A stretch of 64,000 nt of DNA from Azotimanducus sp965199815 (GCA_965199815.1 CBDATE010000024.1:532307-596306); one strand, 5' to 3'; positions 1 to 8,862 are shown, counted from the stretch's first letter. The notes: generated from the letters alone by a model not told the origin. Program-made: numbers and translations.

Positions 1-1785
1 CATGACACGGATCAGATCGCCATTCTCATGCGCAACCGCACCTATTCGTCGGTACTGCTCAGGGCGCTCAGGGAGCATCGGATTGCGTATCACGGCAACG
101 AACTGGACCCACTCGCCGATGAACCCGTGGTGCAGGATCTGCTGGCGCTCTCCAGAGCGCTGGCATCGCCATGCGACAAGCTCGCGCACTACGCCTTGCT
201 GCGCGGACCGATCGTGGGGCTTTCGCTGAACTCATTGCGTCACCTGTCAGAACTGCAGAGGCAGGGGATGCGGCTCGCGGACGCTCTGCATGACACCGGA
301 TTTCAGGGCCGGTTGACGCACATCGAACGCGAGGGCCTGGCGCGATTGCTCCCCCTGCTGCAAAGCCTGCACAAGGACTATCACCGCCACTGGCCACGCC
401 CGCTGATTGAGCGGGCCTGGGCGCTCACCGGCTTCGCCGCCCTGTACAGCGATGCCAGATCGCGCAGTTCCGTCGCGGCCACGCTGGCATTGATCGAAGA
501 ACAGTGTGTTGGCTGGATCGACTTTCCCGCGCTCGAACGCGAACTGGCCACGCTCTACGCACCCTGTACGCCTGCGTCAAGCAAACCCCGACTGACTATC
601 ATGACCATCCATCAGGTCAAGGGGCTCGAGTTCGATCATGTGCTGCTGCCCTTTGTCACCAAACCGACACGCAGCGATGAGCGTCCGAGCCTGCGCTGGC
701 GGCAGTCGCAGGAGGGTTTGCTGGCGGCCACGCGGCACGGCAGCGAAGATCCCGGCTCAATCTATACCTGGCTCGAATACGAGCACAAGGCGCGCATCCT
801 CAATGAAAGCAAGCGTCTGCTATACGTGGCCGTGACACGGGCGAAGAAGAGCCTGTGCCTGACCGGCACGTTCCGCGAAGGGTCGATCAAGGAAGTTGAC
901 GGTACGCCGGTGTTGGGCAACAAGGTATGCCCGCGCGCCGACTCGCTTATTGCGCCCATATGGGAATGCATACAGCAGGAAGCCGAAATACATCCGGGGC
1001 GGCCCGGCGGCACATCGCGGCCAGCGAAACCCATACCGACGAAGCATGCATTGACGCGCCTCGCGAGTGGTTTTACAGCGCAGCCGGAATTCGAACTCCC
1101 CGTGCTGCAGGTTGCCGATGCCCTCAACCTGCCCGGCGAGGACAGCGCACAGGCACACCGGCAGGAGCAGCAGCAGGAGGAGGCACCTTCGCAATCGATT
1201 CTCGGCGCATGGAAAGCGCGCAAATCCATCGCCGTCGGTACTGTGGCGCACGAGGGGCTCAGATGGCTGTCAGCGCATCCGGGCGAAGGCGACATACAGG
1301 AACGCATCGAGGCCATACGCCCGCTGCTTGTCGCCTGGCTGAAGCGGTCAGGGCTCGAGGACAAGTCGCGTACATCAGCGCTCGGGCAGGTGATACAACA
1401 TCTTGTGCGCACACTGCATCACCCGCAGGGTGCATGGATTCTGAAACCACGCACATCGGGGGAGTCGGAGAGTGCCTTCAGCCTGGTAATCGACAACCGC
1501 CTCGCCAACCTGCGCGTGGACCGCACCTTCGTCGAAGACGGCATCCGCTACATCATCGACTACAAGACCGCCACACCGAGACGCAAGGAGTCTCGTGCGG
1601 ACTTTTGTGCCCGCCAGATACGCGAGCACGAGGCGCAACTCGGGCGCTATCAGGCCGTATTCGCAGCACTCGACAAGAAGCCGATTGTTACCGCCCTGTT
1701 CCTCACCAGCCTGCCCGAACTGGTGGAAGTTCCCCTGGCGCACGGGACATTGGCGCACGGGACACTGGCGCACGGGACACCCTGA
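1..1785 (+). CDS. UvrD/AddA-like ATP-dependent helicase-nuclease, 3' part (5' end outside window)
   Basis: The reading frame is open from the first base, so the N-terminal ATPase part lies outside the window. What remains is the C-terminal half of a superfamily 1A helicase fused to a nuclease, as in AddA or RecB-type double-strand-break repair enzymes. The start reads IAILMRNRTYSSVL, typical of the UvrD 2B/motif IV region. MTIHQVKGLEFDHVLLP matches motif V, and RLLYVAVTRAKKSL matches motif VI. The last third has PD-(D/E)XK nuclease signatures: GTVAHEGLRWL, then VDRTFVEDGIRYIIDYKTA, where the D and the DYK supply metal-binding and catalytic residues, then QLGRYQAVFAAL. The protein ends in three LAHGT repeats encoded by a 15-bp unit. 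It converges with the next gene; the stop codons are one base apart in the duplicated arrangement. The assignment to the helicase-nuclease class is firm; AddA versus another RecB-like subgroup is not resolved. Confidence 0.9.
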   Translation, partial: HDTDQIAILMRNRTYSSVLLRALREHRIAYHGNELDPLADEPVVQDLLALSRALASPCDKLAHYALLRGPIVGLSLNSLRHLSELQRQGMRLADALHDTGFQGRLTHIEREGLARLLPLLQSLHKDYHRHWPRPLIERAWALTGFAALYSDARSRSSVAATLALIEEQCVGWIDFPALERELATLYAPCTPASSKPRLTIMTIHQVKGLEFDHVLLPFVTKPTRSDERPSLRWRQSQEGLLAATRHGSEDPGSIYTWLEYEHKARILNESKRLLYVAVTRAKKSLCLTGTFREGSIKEVDGTPVLGNKVCPRADSLIAPIWECIQQEAEIHPGRPGGTSRPAKPIPTKHALTRLASGFTAQPEFELPVLQVADALNLPGEDSAQAHRQEQQQEEAPSQSILGAWKARKSIAVGTVAHEGLRWLSAHPGEGDIQERIEAIRPLLVAWLKRSGLEDKSRTSALGQVIQHLVRTLHHPQGAWILKPRTSGESESAFSLVIDNRLANLRVDRTFVEDGIRYIIDYKTATPRRKESRADFCARQIREHEAQLGRYQAVFAALDKKPIVTALFLTSLPELVEVPLAHGTLAHGTLAHGTP

Positions 1786-2388
1786 ATCACAGGCTTTCCC
1801 GTATCTGGCTGGAAGATATGTCGAAGCGAAAAGCGTCGGGGACGTACACGAACGCATCGAGGCCATACGCCCGCTGCTTGTCGCCTGGCTGAAGCGGTCA
1901 GGGCTCGAGGACAAGTCGCGTACATCAGCGCTCGGGCAGGTGATACAACATCTTGTGCGCACACTGCATCACCCGCAGGGTGCATGGATTCTGAAACCAC
2001 GTGCATCGGGGGAGTCGGAGAGCGCCTTCAGCCTGGTAATCGACAACCGCCTCGCCAACCTGCGCGTGGACCGCACCTTCGTCGAAGACGGCATCCGCTA
2101 CATCATCGACTACAAGACCGCCACACCGAGACGCAAGGAATCTCGTGCGGACTTTTGTGCCCGCCAGATACGCGAGCACGAGGCGCAACTCGGGCGCTAT
2201 CAGGCCGTATTCGCAGCACTCGACAAGAAGCCGATTGTTACCGCCCTGTTCCTCACCAGCCTGCCCGAACTGGTGGAAGTTCCACTGCCGCACGGGACAC
2301 TGGCGCACGGGACACTGGCGCACGGGACACCCTGAATCACAGACTTTCCCGTATCTGGCTGGAAGATATGTCGAAGCGAAAAGCGTCT
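1291..2388. repeat. 550-bp tandem duplication (two units) at a convergent gene junction
   Basis: Bases from about 1291 to 1838 recur with an exact offset of 550 at about 1841 to 2388, with only a few substitutions (for example 1471-1520 against 2021-2070, and ttcccctggcgc against ttccactgccgc near the end). Each unit holds the last 160 or so codons of the helicase-nuclease gene plus the last 50 bases of the minus-strand CinA/NadD-like gene. The first unit finishes the helicase gene; the second finishes the minus-strand gene. The left edge is blurred over about 10 bases. High identity suggests a recent event. Confidence 0.95.
1841..2335 (+). pseudogene. Duplicated C-terminal fragment of the helicase-nuclease
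   Basis: This is the second copy of the helicase-nuclease 3' end. It encodes ERIEAIRPLLVAWLKRSG through the nuclease signature to the LAHGTLAHGTP terminus, almost identical to the intact gene. It lacks the helicase domain and the first nuclease motif (GTVAHEGL), and the only in-frame starts lie in unrelated out-of-frame sequence of copy 1. It is therefore a non-functional remnant of the 550-bp duplication, unless translated by read-through or reinitiation, for which nothing is visible. Confidence 0.85.
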
Positions 2389-3461
2389 CCGGAGATGCCC
2401 TCACAGCGAGCGAGGAGTGCCGCGGGCACATCAAGGTTTTCGAGCGACTGAAAGCGACCATCCACCAATCTGGGGAACACCAGAAAGCGTGTTGTACAGC
2501 GCTCGAACTCGCGCATGCTGTTGCTGAAATCGGCCGCATCCCGATAGTAGTGGCGATCAGCAATGCGCGCGAGGGTATCCACGCCGACCAGAAAGGTGGT
2601 GCCCCTGAAGGCTTTGGCCTTCTCGACAAACATCGGCAGGCGTGTCAGCCACAACGGATACCTGTCGGCGAGTGCTGCCGCGCGTCGGTTGATCTCGACA
2701 TAATCAAGCGGCGGCTTGTCGGCGTTGGCGATGCACAGTTCCAGCGCCACCTGACAACCAAGGTACTGTTCGGCGTGGGCGATCATCGCCTCGTGTCCTG
2801 CGTGCAGGGGGTTGAAGGCACCGCTCAGGAGCGCTCCGGGAGGCTCATCCACGCCTGATACTACGCCTGATACTGGCAGGCAGGTGCGCTCAGCCCATGC
2901 CAATTGCGCCAATTCCCTGTCGCCTGCCTGGCTCTCGAGGGTCACTTCGTCCTCTGGCGACAGCAGTGAACGCCAGTCGCCCGTACCGAGCAGACACTCG
3001 CTCAGGAACTCGATGGCCACCCTGGCGAGCAGCGCTTCTTCTGCTTGCCGGTCTCGGTGCGGGTTCGGTACGAGGTTGAGACGGCGCGTCTCGGTGTGTG
3101 TCTGCACACAGATGTGTGCCCGATTCACGCCGCGCCTGACACGGTTCGTCTCGAGGGCGGCGGTGAGGCCGAATCCGAACAGGCAACGCTTGTCGGCATC
3201 GGAACAGGGTGCAAGCTGGCGAGAACGAGCATGGGCGAGCATTCCGAGAGCCCCGGCTACCTCTGGTTGTGTGCTGGACTCGATGTGGCCAATCAGATCT
3301 GCAAGCGCGACAGCACTATAGGGAACGCGCGCTTCGAGCACAGTTGCCGATGCACCCGGCAGTGTGAGCAGATCGGAGAGCAGGCGACTGCCACCGCCTG
3401 TGAGGTACAAGACCCCTCGCCAGTCGGACTCGTGAAGTTGCCGGACGGAAGACAGATTCAC
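2337..3461 (-). CDS. CinA-like (NMN deamidase-type) domain fused to NadD-like nucleotidylyltransferase domain
   Basis: The product has 374 residues and two domains. Residues 1-160 resemble the C-terminal CinA/NMN amidohydrolase family: YLTGGGSRLLSDLL near 19-32, PGASATVLEARVPYS at 35-49, and LFGFGLTAALETNR near 94-107. Residues 205-374 form an HxGH nucleotidylyltransferase fold of the NadD/NMNAT type: LLSGAFNPLHAGHEAM with the HxGH at 220-223, and an ISSSQIR motif at the C-terminus. Known relatives act in NAD salvage, so a role in pyridine nucleotide recycling is an inference. The GTG start is chosen because it overlaps the hydrolase stop as GTGA; a longer frame to 3674 has no family similarity. 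Two genes sharing a 4-base overlap suggest co-translation. The 3' end lies inside the 550-bp duplication, and a spare copy of that end sits at 1787-1838. Confidence 0.85.
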   Translation of the reverse strand: MNLSSVRQLHESDWRGVLYLTGGGSRLLSDLLTLPGASATVLEARVPYSAVALADLIGHIESSTQPEVAGALGMLAHARSRQLAPCSDADKRCLFGFGLTAALETNRVRRGVNRAHICVQTHTETRRLNLVPNPHRDRQAEEALLARVAIEFLSECLLGTGDWRSLLSPEDEVTLESQAGDRELAQLAWAERTCLPVSGVVSGVDEPPGALLSGAFNPLHAGHEAMIAHAEQYLGCQVALELCIANADKPPLDYVEINRRAAALADRYPLWLTRLPMFVEKAKAFRGTTFLVGVDTLARIADRHYYRDAADFSNSMREFERCTTRFLVFPRLVDGRFQSLENLDVPAALLARCEGISGDAFRFDISSSQIRESL

Positions 3462-4369
3462 GCCGTCGGCGCGTCCCCTGGCGTAGCCTCCGGCGCGGAT
3501 GGCGCGGACAGGAAGTCGCGCGTGACCTGCAGGAATTGCGCAAGCTGGTCGTGATGCACCCAATGTCCAGCATTGGCAAAGGTCTCGACGCGCAGATTCC
3601 CGAAACGCCCGCTGAATTCCTCTTCCGATGCACAAAACTCCGACTGAGCGCCCTGTACCAGAAGCACCGGGCATTGAATGCGCACATGGAATGCTTCATG
3701 TTCCTCGGGACGGTAGGAGCCTGGCGAGAACACCCGCACATAATTATCAAACTTCCAGCTATACGTGCCATCTTCGTTGCAGTTGGCTCCGTGCAGCGTC
3801 AGGTGGCGCGCCTGTTCGGTTGAAAGGTGCGGGTTTTCGGCCTGCATGCGCTTGAAGGCATCCTCGAGCGTCGGGTAGCGCTTCGGCAAGCGAGCCGAGG
3901 CGCTGCGCAGGTCGTTCACCCAGATGCGCATACGCTCATGGTGCGGTATCTTGCTGAACATTTTTCGCATGCGCTTCGACGGACCGAGCCCTTCGATGAC
4001 TATCAGCTTTTCCACCAGCTCCGGGTACATACCGGCATACATGAGAGAGACCGAGCCACCCAGAGAATGACCGATGATGGTGACCTTGTCGCTGGCTACC
4101 TGATGCACGAGTTGCGCGATGTCGTAGGCGAAATCCATGTGCGTGTAGCTGCCACCAACCAGCCACTGCGAGTCGCCATGCCCCCTGAGATCAGGTGCCA
4201 CTACGTGATAGTCATGACGCAACGCCTCAGCCACCCAGTCCCAGTTGCGACAGTGGTCGCGACCGCCGTGCACCATGAGCATCAGGGGCGCGCCCTCGTT
4301 GCCCCAGTCCACGTAGTGCAGACGCAAACGCTGAGAAAAATATGCTCTTGATGCCGGGCCAGTTTGCAT
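3458..4369 (-). CDS. Alpha/beta hydrolase
   Basis: A 303-residue alpha/beta hydrolase fold protein. The oxyanion region is MVHGGRDHCRNWD (32-44), followed by APDLRGHGDS (58-67). The nucleophile elbow is GHSLGGS with Ser102, and the catalytic His is His269 in FANAGHWVHHD. The substrate cannot be read from the sequence. The ATG at 4369 is chosen over upstream candidates because GAGGAACCCGG precedes it at proper spacing and because the family core begins there. The gene overlaps the CinA/NadD-like gene by 4 bp. Before the insertion sequence arrived it was probably directly downstream of bamC on the same strand; now about 2.1 kb of IS separates it from bamC, so it must rely on its own promoter or on one in the IS. 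Confidence 0.9.
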   Translation of the reverse strand: MQTGPASRAYFSQRLRLHYVDWGNEGAPLMLMVHGGRDHCRNWDWVAEALRHDYHVVAPDLRGHGDSQWLVGGSYTHMDFAYDIAQLVHQVASDKVTIIGHSLGGSVSLMYAGMYPELVEKLIVIEGLGPSKRMRKMFSKIPHHERMRIWVNDLRSASARLPKRYPTLEDAFKRMQAENPHLSTEQARHLTLHGANCNEDGTYSWKFDNYVRVFSPGSYRPEEHEAFHVRIQCPVLLVQGAQSEFCASEEEFSGRFGNLRVETFANAGHWVHHDQLAQFLQVTRDFLSAPSAPEATPGDAPTA

Positions 4370-4440
4370 CCGGGTTCCTCGATTCATGCGGATGAACGGG
4401 GAATTATATCCGGCGACAGTTCCTTCAACCGAGACCCTGT

Positions 4441-4450
4441 GCTCAGGAAG
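4441..4450. repeat. Left 10-bp target site duplication of the IS
   Basis: GCTCAGGAAG here is repeated exactly at 6564-6573, immediately outside both inverted repeats of the insertion sequence. ISAs1-family elements are known to make 8-10 bp duplications, so the length fits. Confidence 0.9.
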
Positions 4451-6563
4451 CAGGGCGATTCCGAAGTTACGAGTAGGTGATTGATGTATCACAGAGAAGG
4501 GTAAGCACTGGACACGGAGTTGTAGATGTGTCAAGCTGGAGAGGTCGAAGTGCAGGAATTGGGTGATGGGCAGGCCGACCACGGCAAGCAAAGTGGTGCT
4601 CAAGGAAATACGGGTGCGTCCGGTGCGTACTGCCGAGGAGCGTGCTGAATGGGACGATTTGATGAGTCGGCACCACTATTTGGGCTTTCGGTGTCTGTTT
4701 GGGGGCGGAGTTCGGCATGTAGCGGAAACGCGGGAGGGTCGTTGGGTAGGGTTGCTGGGCTGGGTATCCGGTTCATTCAAGGTGAAGGCGCGGGACGAGT
4801 GGATAGGGTGGGCCCCGGAGCAGCAGTTTCGGCGTTTGTATTTGGTGGCGAATAACACGCGATTTTTGCTGCTTCCGGGGTATAACGGCGGGAACCTGGC
4901 ATCACGAGTGCTGTCGTTGTCACTGCGGCGGTTGAGCGGGGACTTTGAGGCGTTTCGCGGGGTACCGGTATTGCTTGCAGAAACATTTGTTGACCCGACG
5001 AGGTTTCACGGCGGGTGCTATCGGGCGGCAAACTGGACTCTGCTTGGCGAGACGCGCGGGTACGCGCGCGTTGGTGGCAAGTGGGAGCAGCACGGGGTGC
5101 CAAAGCAGGTGTTTGTGCGCCCCCTGTGTGGCGCAGCGCAGGCGATGCTGCGCGGGCTTGACGAGCCGGTGCCCGGTCTCGGTTCTGTGGGGGCACCGCC
5201 GCCACCGGGGCGTTTGCGGAGCTTGTATCAGTCGCTGAGCGAGGTGCCTGAGTATCGTGCTGCGCGGGGTATCCGGCATCCGCTGGCGAGCATTCTGGCG
5301 GTGGCGGTGGCGGCCAAGCTGGCGGGCGCTCAGGGAGTGACCGCGATTGCCGAGTTCGCGCGGCGGCTTGACCAGCGCCAACTGGCGGCGATACGAGCGT
5401 TCAAAAGCCCCTCCCTGGGCTGCCGGGTACCGGTCTCGAAGACTTCCCTGCATCGCGTGTTGTCGCAACTCGACCCTGATGCCCTGGACAAGGCTGTACG
5501 CCGCTGGACTGCTGCATACCGATTACCACAAACAGCACTTGCCCTTGACGGCAAATCAAGGCCCATCAACCGCCCCGGTCACAGTGACTCCACTCGTATG
5601 ATGATCGCGGCTGTCGAACACGGGACCGGGATGGTGCACGGACAAGTCGCCTCCGATTCTGCCGGTGGCGAGATACTCGGAGTGCGTCGTCTGCTCACCG
5701 AACTTGGAGTGCGTGGACACACCATCACGCTGGACGCTCTGCACAGTTGCCCGGAGACCGCACACCTGATCGTCACCGGTGGTGGCGATTACGTGATGCC
5801 CGTCAAAAGCAATCGTCCCACCCTGCTTGATGACATCCGTACCTTCAACTTCGATGCCGAGCCGAAGCGACGCACACTGGAGAAGGCACACGGGCGTATC
5901 GAGCAGCGTGAATGTGCACTCATCGACCTCACCCAATACTCCCCCGATCTTGCCGCCCTTCCCGGACGCCAACAAGCGTTCCGAATCACGCGCCAGCGCA
6001 CCGTGATACGCAGCGGCACAACAACTCCCCACACCACAAGCACCGAATACGCCTACGGACTTACCTCCTTGTCCCCAGAGCGTGCTGGCCCCTCTGAAAT
6101 CCTCGCGCTCAATCGCGGCCACTGGGAGATAGAAAACTGCCTCCACCATGTGCGCGATGTCTCCTTCGACGAAGACCGCTCCCGTGTGCGTGTTGGTGCC
6201 GGGCCGCGCAATCTCGCCTGCCTGTCCAATGTCGCCATCTCCATCGTGCGACTCCACGCCCGCTTCCGTCACCAGCCCGAAGCTCAGCGACACTACGCCG
6301 CCAGGCACGACGAAGCTTTGCAGGCAGTGCTCGACTCAACCCTCTGAACCAACCCCGCGGGGACCCCATCCCCCTGCCGGTGGTCTGCTCGCAGCGCCGG
6401 GAATCAGCCTCCTCGGCCAAAAAACCCCGCACATCCCTCTCATCAACCTGCCGGGTGGCCCGCCAAGTACCCCTCCGAGGCCATCCATCTCCACTATCCC
6501 TACCCACACCAACCCGGCACACCTGCCCTCCCTCTCACCTCGGTTGAACACGGAATTGCCTTG
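4451..6563 (+). mobile_element. Complete ISAs1-family insertion sequence with DUF4338-transposase fusion
   Basis: The element is 2,113 bp with imperfect terminal inverted repeats: CAGGGCGATTCCG at 4451-4463 and, read inward from the right end, CAAGGCAATTCCG at 6551-6563 (11 of 13 match). It is bounded by the 10-bp direct repeat GCTCAGGAAG. It carries one long gene. About 115 bp precede the gene and 216 bp (6348-6563) follow it with no further gene; those flanks presumably hold transposase binding sites. The insertion lies at the very end of bamC: the right duplication contains the bamC stop codon, so bamC stays intact. Intact ends and an unbroken gene suggest the element is recent and possibly active. 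Confidence 0.92.
4566..6347 (+). CDS. DUF4338 (DruA-like) - ISAs1 transposase fusion protein
   Basis: One uninterrupted 593-residue frame. Residues 1 to about 200 match DUF4338, the domain of Druantia defence protein DruA: RHHYLGFRCLFGGGVRHVAE, WIGWAPEQQFRRLYLVANNTR, FLLLPG and ETFVDPTRFHGGCYRAANW. Residues 215 onward are an ISAs1-family transposase: an N-terminal helper region (LSEVPEYRAARGIRHPLASI), then the DDE core with Asp near 328 (LALDGKSRP), Asp near 390 (ITLDALHSCPETA) and Glu near 521-523 (GHWEIENCLHHVRDVSFDED). The ATG at 4566 has AGGA nine bases upstream; a GTG at 4563 is an alternative. The fusion suggests DUF4338 can serve transposition, for instance in DNA binding or regulation, but its role here is not known. 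Confidence 0.92.
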   Translation: MGRPTTASKVVLKEIRVRPVRTAEERAEWDDLMSRHHYLGFRCLFGGGVRHVAETREGRWVGLLGWVSGSFKVKARDEWIGWAPEQQFRRLYLVANNTRFLLLPGYNGGNLASRVLSLSLRRLSGDFEAFRGVPVLLAETFVDPTRFHGGCYRAANWTLLGETRGYARVGGKWEQHGVPKQVFVRPLCGAAQAMLRGLDEPVPGLGSVGAPPPPGRLRSLYQSLSEVPEYRAARGIRHPLASILAVAVAAKLAGAQGVTAIAEFARRLDQRQLAAIRAFKSPSLGCRVPVSKTSLHRVLSQLDPDALDKAVRRWTAAYRLPQTALALDGKSRPINRPGHSDSTRMMIAAVEHGTGMVHGQVASDSAGGEILGVRRLLTELGVRGHTITLDALHSCPETAHLIVTGGGDYVMPVKSNRPTLLDDIRTFNFDAEPKRRTLEKAHGRIEQRECALIDLTQYSPDLAALPGRQQAFRITRQRTVIRSGTTTPHTTSTEYAYGLTSLSPERAGPSEILALNRGHWEIENCLHHVRDVSFDEDRSRVRVGAGPRNLACLSNVAISIVRLHARFRHQPEAQRHYAARHDEALQAVLDSTL

Positions 6564-6573
6564 GCTCAGGAAG
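6564..6573. repeat. Right 10-bp target site duplication of the IS
   Basis: Exact copy of 4441-4450. It spans the TGA stop codon of bamC (6566-6568 on the minus strand), which shows where the IS landed. Confidence 0.9.
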
Positions 6574-7711
6574 CGTACTCGCGGATCAATCCAAGAACCC
6601 CTTCACTGGTTTCAGGGTCAGTCGGCTGATCATCAAGCCCGGCCACGCGAACGCTCCAGTTGGAGCCGAGCTCGGCCATCAGCAACTTGAATTGAATGGT
6701 ATCGCCTCGCCCGAACCGAAGCATGCGACTGAGGAAGCCCGGAGCCTGCCCTTCAAGCATCTTCTTTTTGGAAATGGAAGCGAAAATGACCCGTCCTTCC
6801 CTGTCCAGATCCTCAACCTCGGCACCGGCCTCGTCGAGAGCCAGGCGAACCGTTGCCCAGGCACGCTCGAAATCCAGTTCGAGCACCAGGAGCGGTGCCT
6901 GGTTTTCGCCGTATTCGATACGCGCCTTGGGGCGTGCGCGCACATCCGCACCCACCAGTGAGACCGCAGAAGCGCCGAGATTCGAGCCAAGATAACGGCC
7001 ACTTTCCAGCAGGATGGCACCTTCAAGCGCTGCATCAAAAGAGGCATCCGGCCACTCCCTCTGTTCCAGCAAATCTGCATCTGACTGATGACGCGCGTGT
7101 ATCTCGGTAGTGGATTCGCGCAGGCTCGACTCGAGGCGAAACACGAAACGATCCTGCGAGCCAGTCGGCACCTCGCCACGCGAATCGCGAATCAATATCT
7201 GTGCCGGACTGCCACCGCTTTCCGAAACCGAAATCCAGCTGGTTGCCACCTGTCCATACAGCGGTGCCTCGCCTTCGGCGCGAATGCCGAATTCGGAGAG
7301 GAATTGCATGAACTTCGGCCAGACTTCAGATACAGGTTCCGGCACCAGCAGCCACTGGCGCTCACCCAAACGCTGCATCCTGATGCTCTCGCCCTCACGC
7401 AATCCGTAGAGCACCTCGGGCTGTGGCGGCCCATCAGGATAGAATCTGGCTTCGGCATCGGGCGAAATACTCGGTACCTGTACGCCCCCCTCGATAGATG
7501 CCAGCCCCAGATCCGGGGGCACTGTCAATGGTTCGTGGCTGATCGCATCGAGGTAGTCGTCAGACCGATCCACGATCAGCCCGCGGTCGTCACCAAACCA
7601 GGCGCATCCCGACAGACTGAGCACCGCCCAGATCATGCCGGACACGACACGCAAAGAACCGCCAGAGCGAGGGCGGAGCAAGAAGCCTGTTGGCTGACAC
7701 AGTTCACTCAT
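6566..7711 (-). CDS. bamC: Outer membrane assembly lipoprotein BamC
   Basis: A 381-residue lipoprotein of the BamABCDE outer-membrane protein assembly machine. The lipobox is LSGC with the lipidated Cys near residue 36, preceded by a long basic leader. The N-terminal stretch after it, DRSDDYLDAISHEPLTVPPDLGL, corresponds to the conserved unstructured segment by which BamC contacts BamD. The rest forms the two helix-grip domains. The start overlaps the dapA stop by 4 bp (ATGA), as in an operon, and the dapA-bamC order is conserved in gammaproteobacteria. The leader is longer than usual, so a start at an internal valine codon cannot be excluded. The stop codon lies within the IS target duplication. 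Confidence 0.88.
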   Translation of the reverse strand: MSELCQPTGFLLRPRSGGSLRVVSGMIWAVLSLSGCAWFGDDRGLIVDRSDDYLDAISHEPLTVPPDLGLASIEGGVQVPSISPDAEARFYPDGPPQPEVLYGLREGESIRMQRLGERQWLLVPEPVSEVWPKFMQFLSEFGIRAEGEAPLYGQVATSWISVSESGGSPAQILIRDSRGEVPTGSQDRFVFRLESSLRESTTEIHARHQSDADLLEQREWPDASFDAALEGAILLESGRYLGSNLGASAVSLVGADVRARPKARIEYGENQAPLLVLELDFERAWATVRLALDEAGAEVEDLDREGRVIFASISKKKMLEGQAPGFLSRMLRFGRGDTIQFKLLMAELGSNWSVRVAGLDDQPTDPETSEGVLGLIREYAS

Positions 7712-8604
7712 GAGTTGGTCTCCGAAGGCGTGAGCACATCCATGGCCGCTTTCACTCGTCCTCGCTCGGCTTCGGACAGGGGCAGCAATGGCAGGCGGAT
7801 ACCAGCACCGATCCTGCCGACCTCATGCAGCGCCCACTTCACGGGAATGGGATTCGGTTCAACGAACAAGGCAGCATGCAAGAGTTGCAGGCGCTGGTCG
7901 AGACGACGCGCCTCGGGCGCATTGCCTGAAGCCCAGGCTGCACAAAAATCCGCCATCAACTTCGGCGCGAGGTTGGCGGTGACCGAAATGACACCCACCG
8001 CACCCAGCTCGAACATTTGCAGGGTGAGTCCATCCTCACCGGACAGCACATCGAAACCTTCACCACACCTGTTGCGAATTTCGCTGACTCTTGACACATC
8101 TCCACCGGCTTCCTTGACAGCGACAATTGAAGGGATTCTGGCCAGGGTTTGTATGGTTTCCGGTTGCAGGTCACACGCGGTTCGTGCGGGCACATTATAG
8201 AGAATGAGCGGGAGCGACACTGCCTCGGCAATCGCCGAATAGTGCGCAATCAACCCAGCCTGGGTGGGTTTGTTGTAGTAGGGCGTAACCAGCAGGCAGG
8301 CATCGGCACCGAGGCGCTCGGCTGCCCGGGAAAGATGTATGGCCTCGCTGGTAGCGTTGGCGCCGGTGCCGGCAATGACCGGGATGCGCCCGTCCACCAG
8401 CTCGACGCTGCGCTGAATGACTTCGAGATGCTCATGTACATCAAGCGTGGCAGATTCGCCGGTGGTACCGACCGAGACCAGGCCGGAGGTGCCGGAAGCA
8501 ATGTGCCATTCGACAAGCGCTTCCAACGCAGCCCAGTCTATGCGCCCATCCGCTGACATGGGGGTCACCAGAGCGACAATACTGCCTCTGAACACGCTAT
8601 TCAT
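7708..8604 (-). CDS. dapA: 4-hydroxy-tetrahydrodipicolinate synthase
   Basis: DapA condenses pyruvate with aspartate semialdehyde, the first committed step of lysine and diaminopimelate synthesis. The 298-residue length is normal. Key residues are all present: the Schiff-base Lys164 in VAVKEAGG, Tyr136 and Arg141 in LYNVPARTACD, and Thr47/Thr48 in VSVGTTGES. The gene begins 9 bp after the tusA-like gene and overlaps bamC by 4 bp, forming a tusA-dapA-bamC transcription unit. Confidence 0.97.
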   Translation of the reverse strand: MNSVFRGSIVALVTPMSADGRIDWAALEALVEWHIASGTSGLVSVGTTGESATLDVHEHLEVIQRSVELVDGRIPVIAGTGANATSEAIHLSRAAERLGADACLLVTPYYNKPTQAGLIAHYSAIAEAVSLPLILYNVPARTACDLQPETIQTLARIPSIVAVKEAGGDVSRVSEIRNRCGEGFDVLSGEDGLTLQMFELGAVGVISVTANLAPKLMADFCAAWASGNAPEARRLDQRLQLLHAALFVEPNPIPVKWALHEVGRIGAGIRLPLLPLSEAERGRVKAAMDVLTPSETNS

Positions 8605-8613
8605 GGTGACTGT

Positions 8614-8862
8614 TCACGCTCGCTGCTGCTTTTCGAGAAGATAGGCGTAAATCCCCTCATCAAAGCTCGATTCCAGCAGGGTATGCCCGCTCTGTGCAGA
8701 AAATAATTCGAAATCACGAACAGACCCCGGGTCTGTGGCCAACACATGGAGTCTCTGCCCGACACGCATGGTATTCAGAGCGCGCTTGGCCTTGAGGAGC
8801 GGCATGGGACAGTTCAGACCTCTCACGTCCAGATGTATATCAGCAGAGTTCACGCGATGCAC
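8614..8862 (-). CDS. TusA/SirA-family sulfurtransferase
   Basis: An 82-residue protein with the family signature LDVRGLNCPMPLLKAK; Cys18 is the persulfide-carrying residue followed by Pro. Family members relay sulfur for tRNA thiolation, molybdenum cofactor or other pathways. The neighbourhood (bepA divergent on one side, dapA-bamC downstream) matches the locus of the Pseudomonas TusA-like protein linked to molybdenum cofactor, rather than E. coli tusA itself, so no symbol is given. The apparent start is a GTG with no clear ribosome binding site; a second GTG lies three codons later. Confidence 0.88.
   Translation of the reverse strand: MHRVNSADIHLDVRGLNCPMPLLKAKRALNTMRVGQRLHVLATDPGSVRDFELFSAQSGHTLLESSFDEGIYAYLLEKQQRA

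Noticed and set aside
4451..6563. A Druantia defence system
   Set aside because: Only the DruA-like domain is present, fused to a transposase inside an IS; no DruB-E type helicase or partner genes are present.
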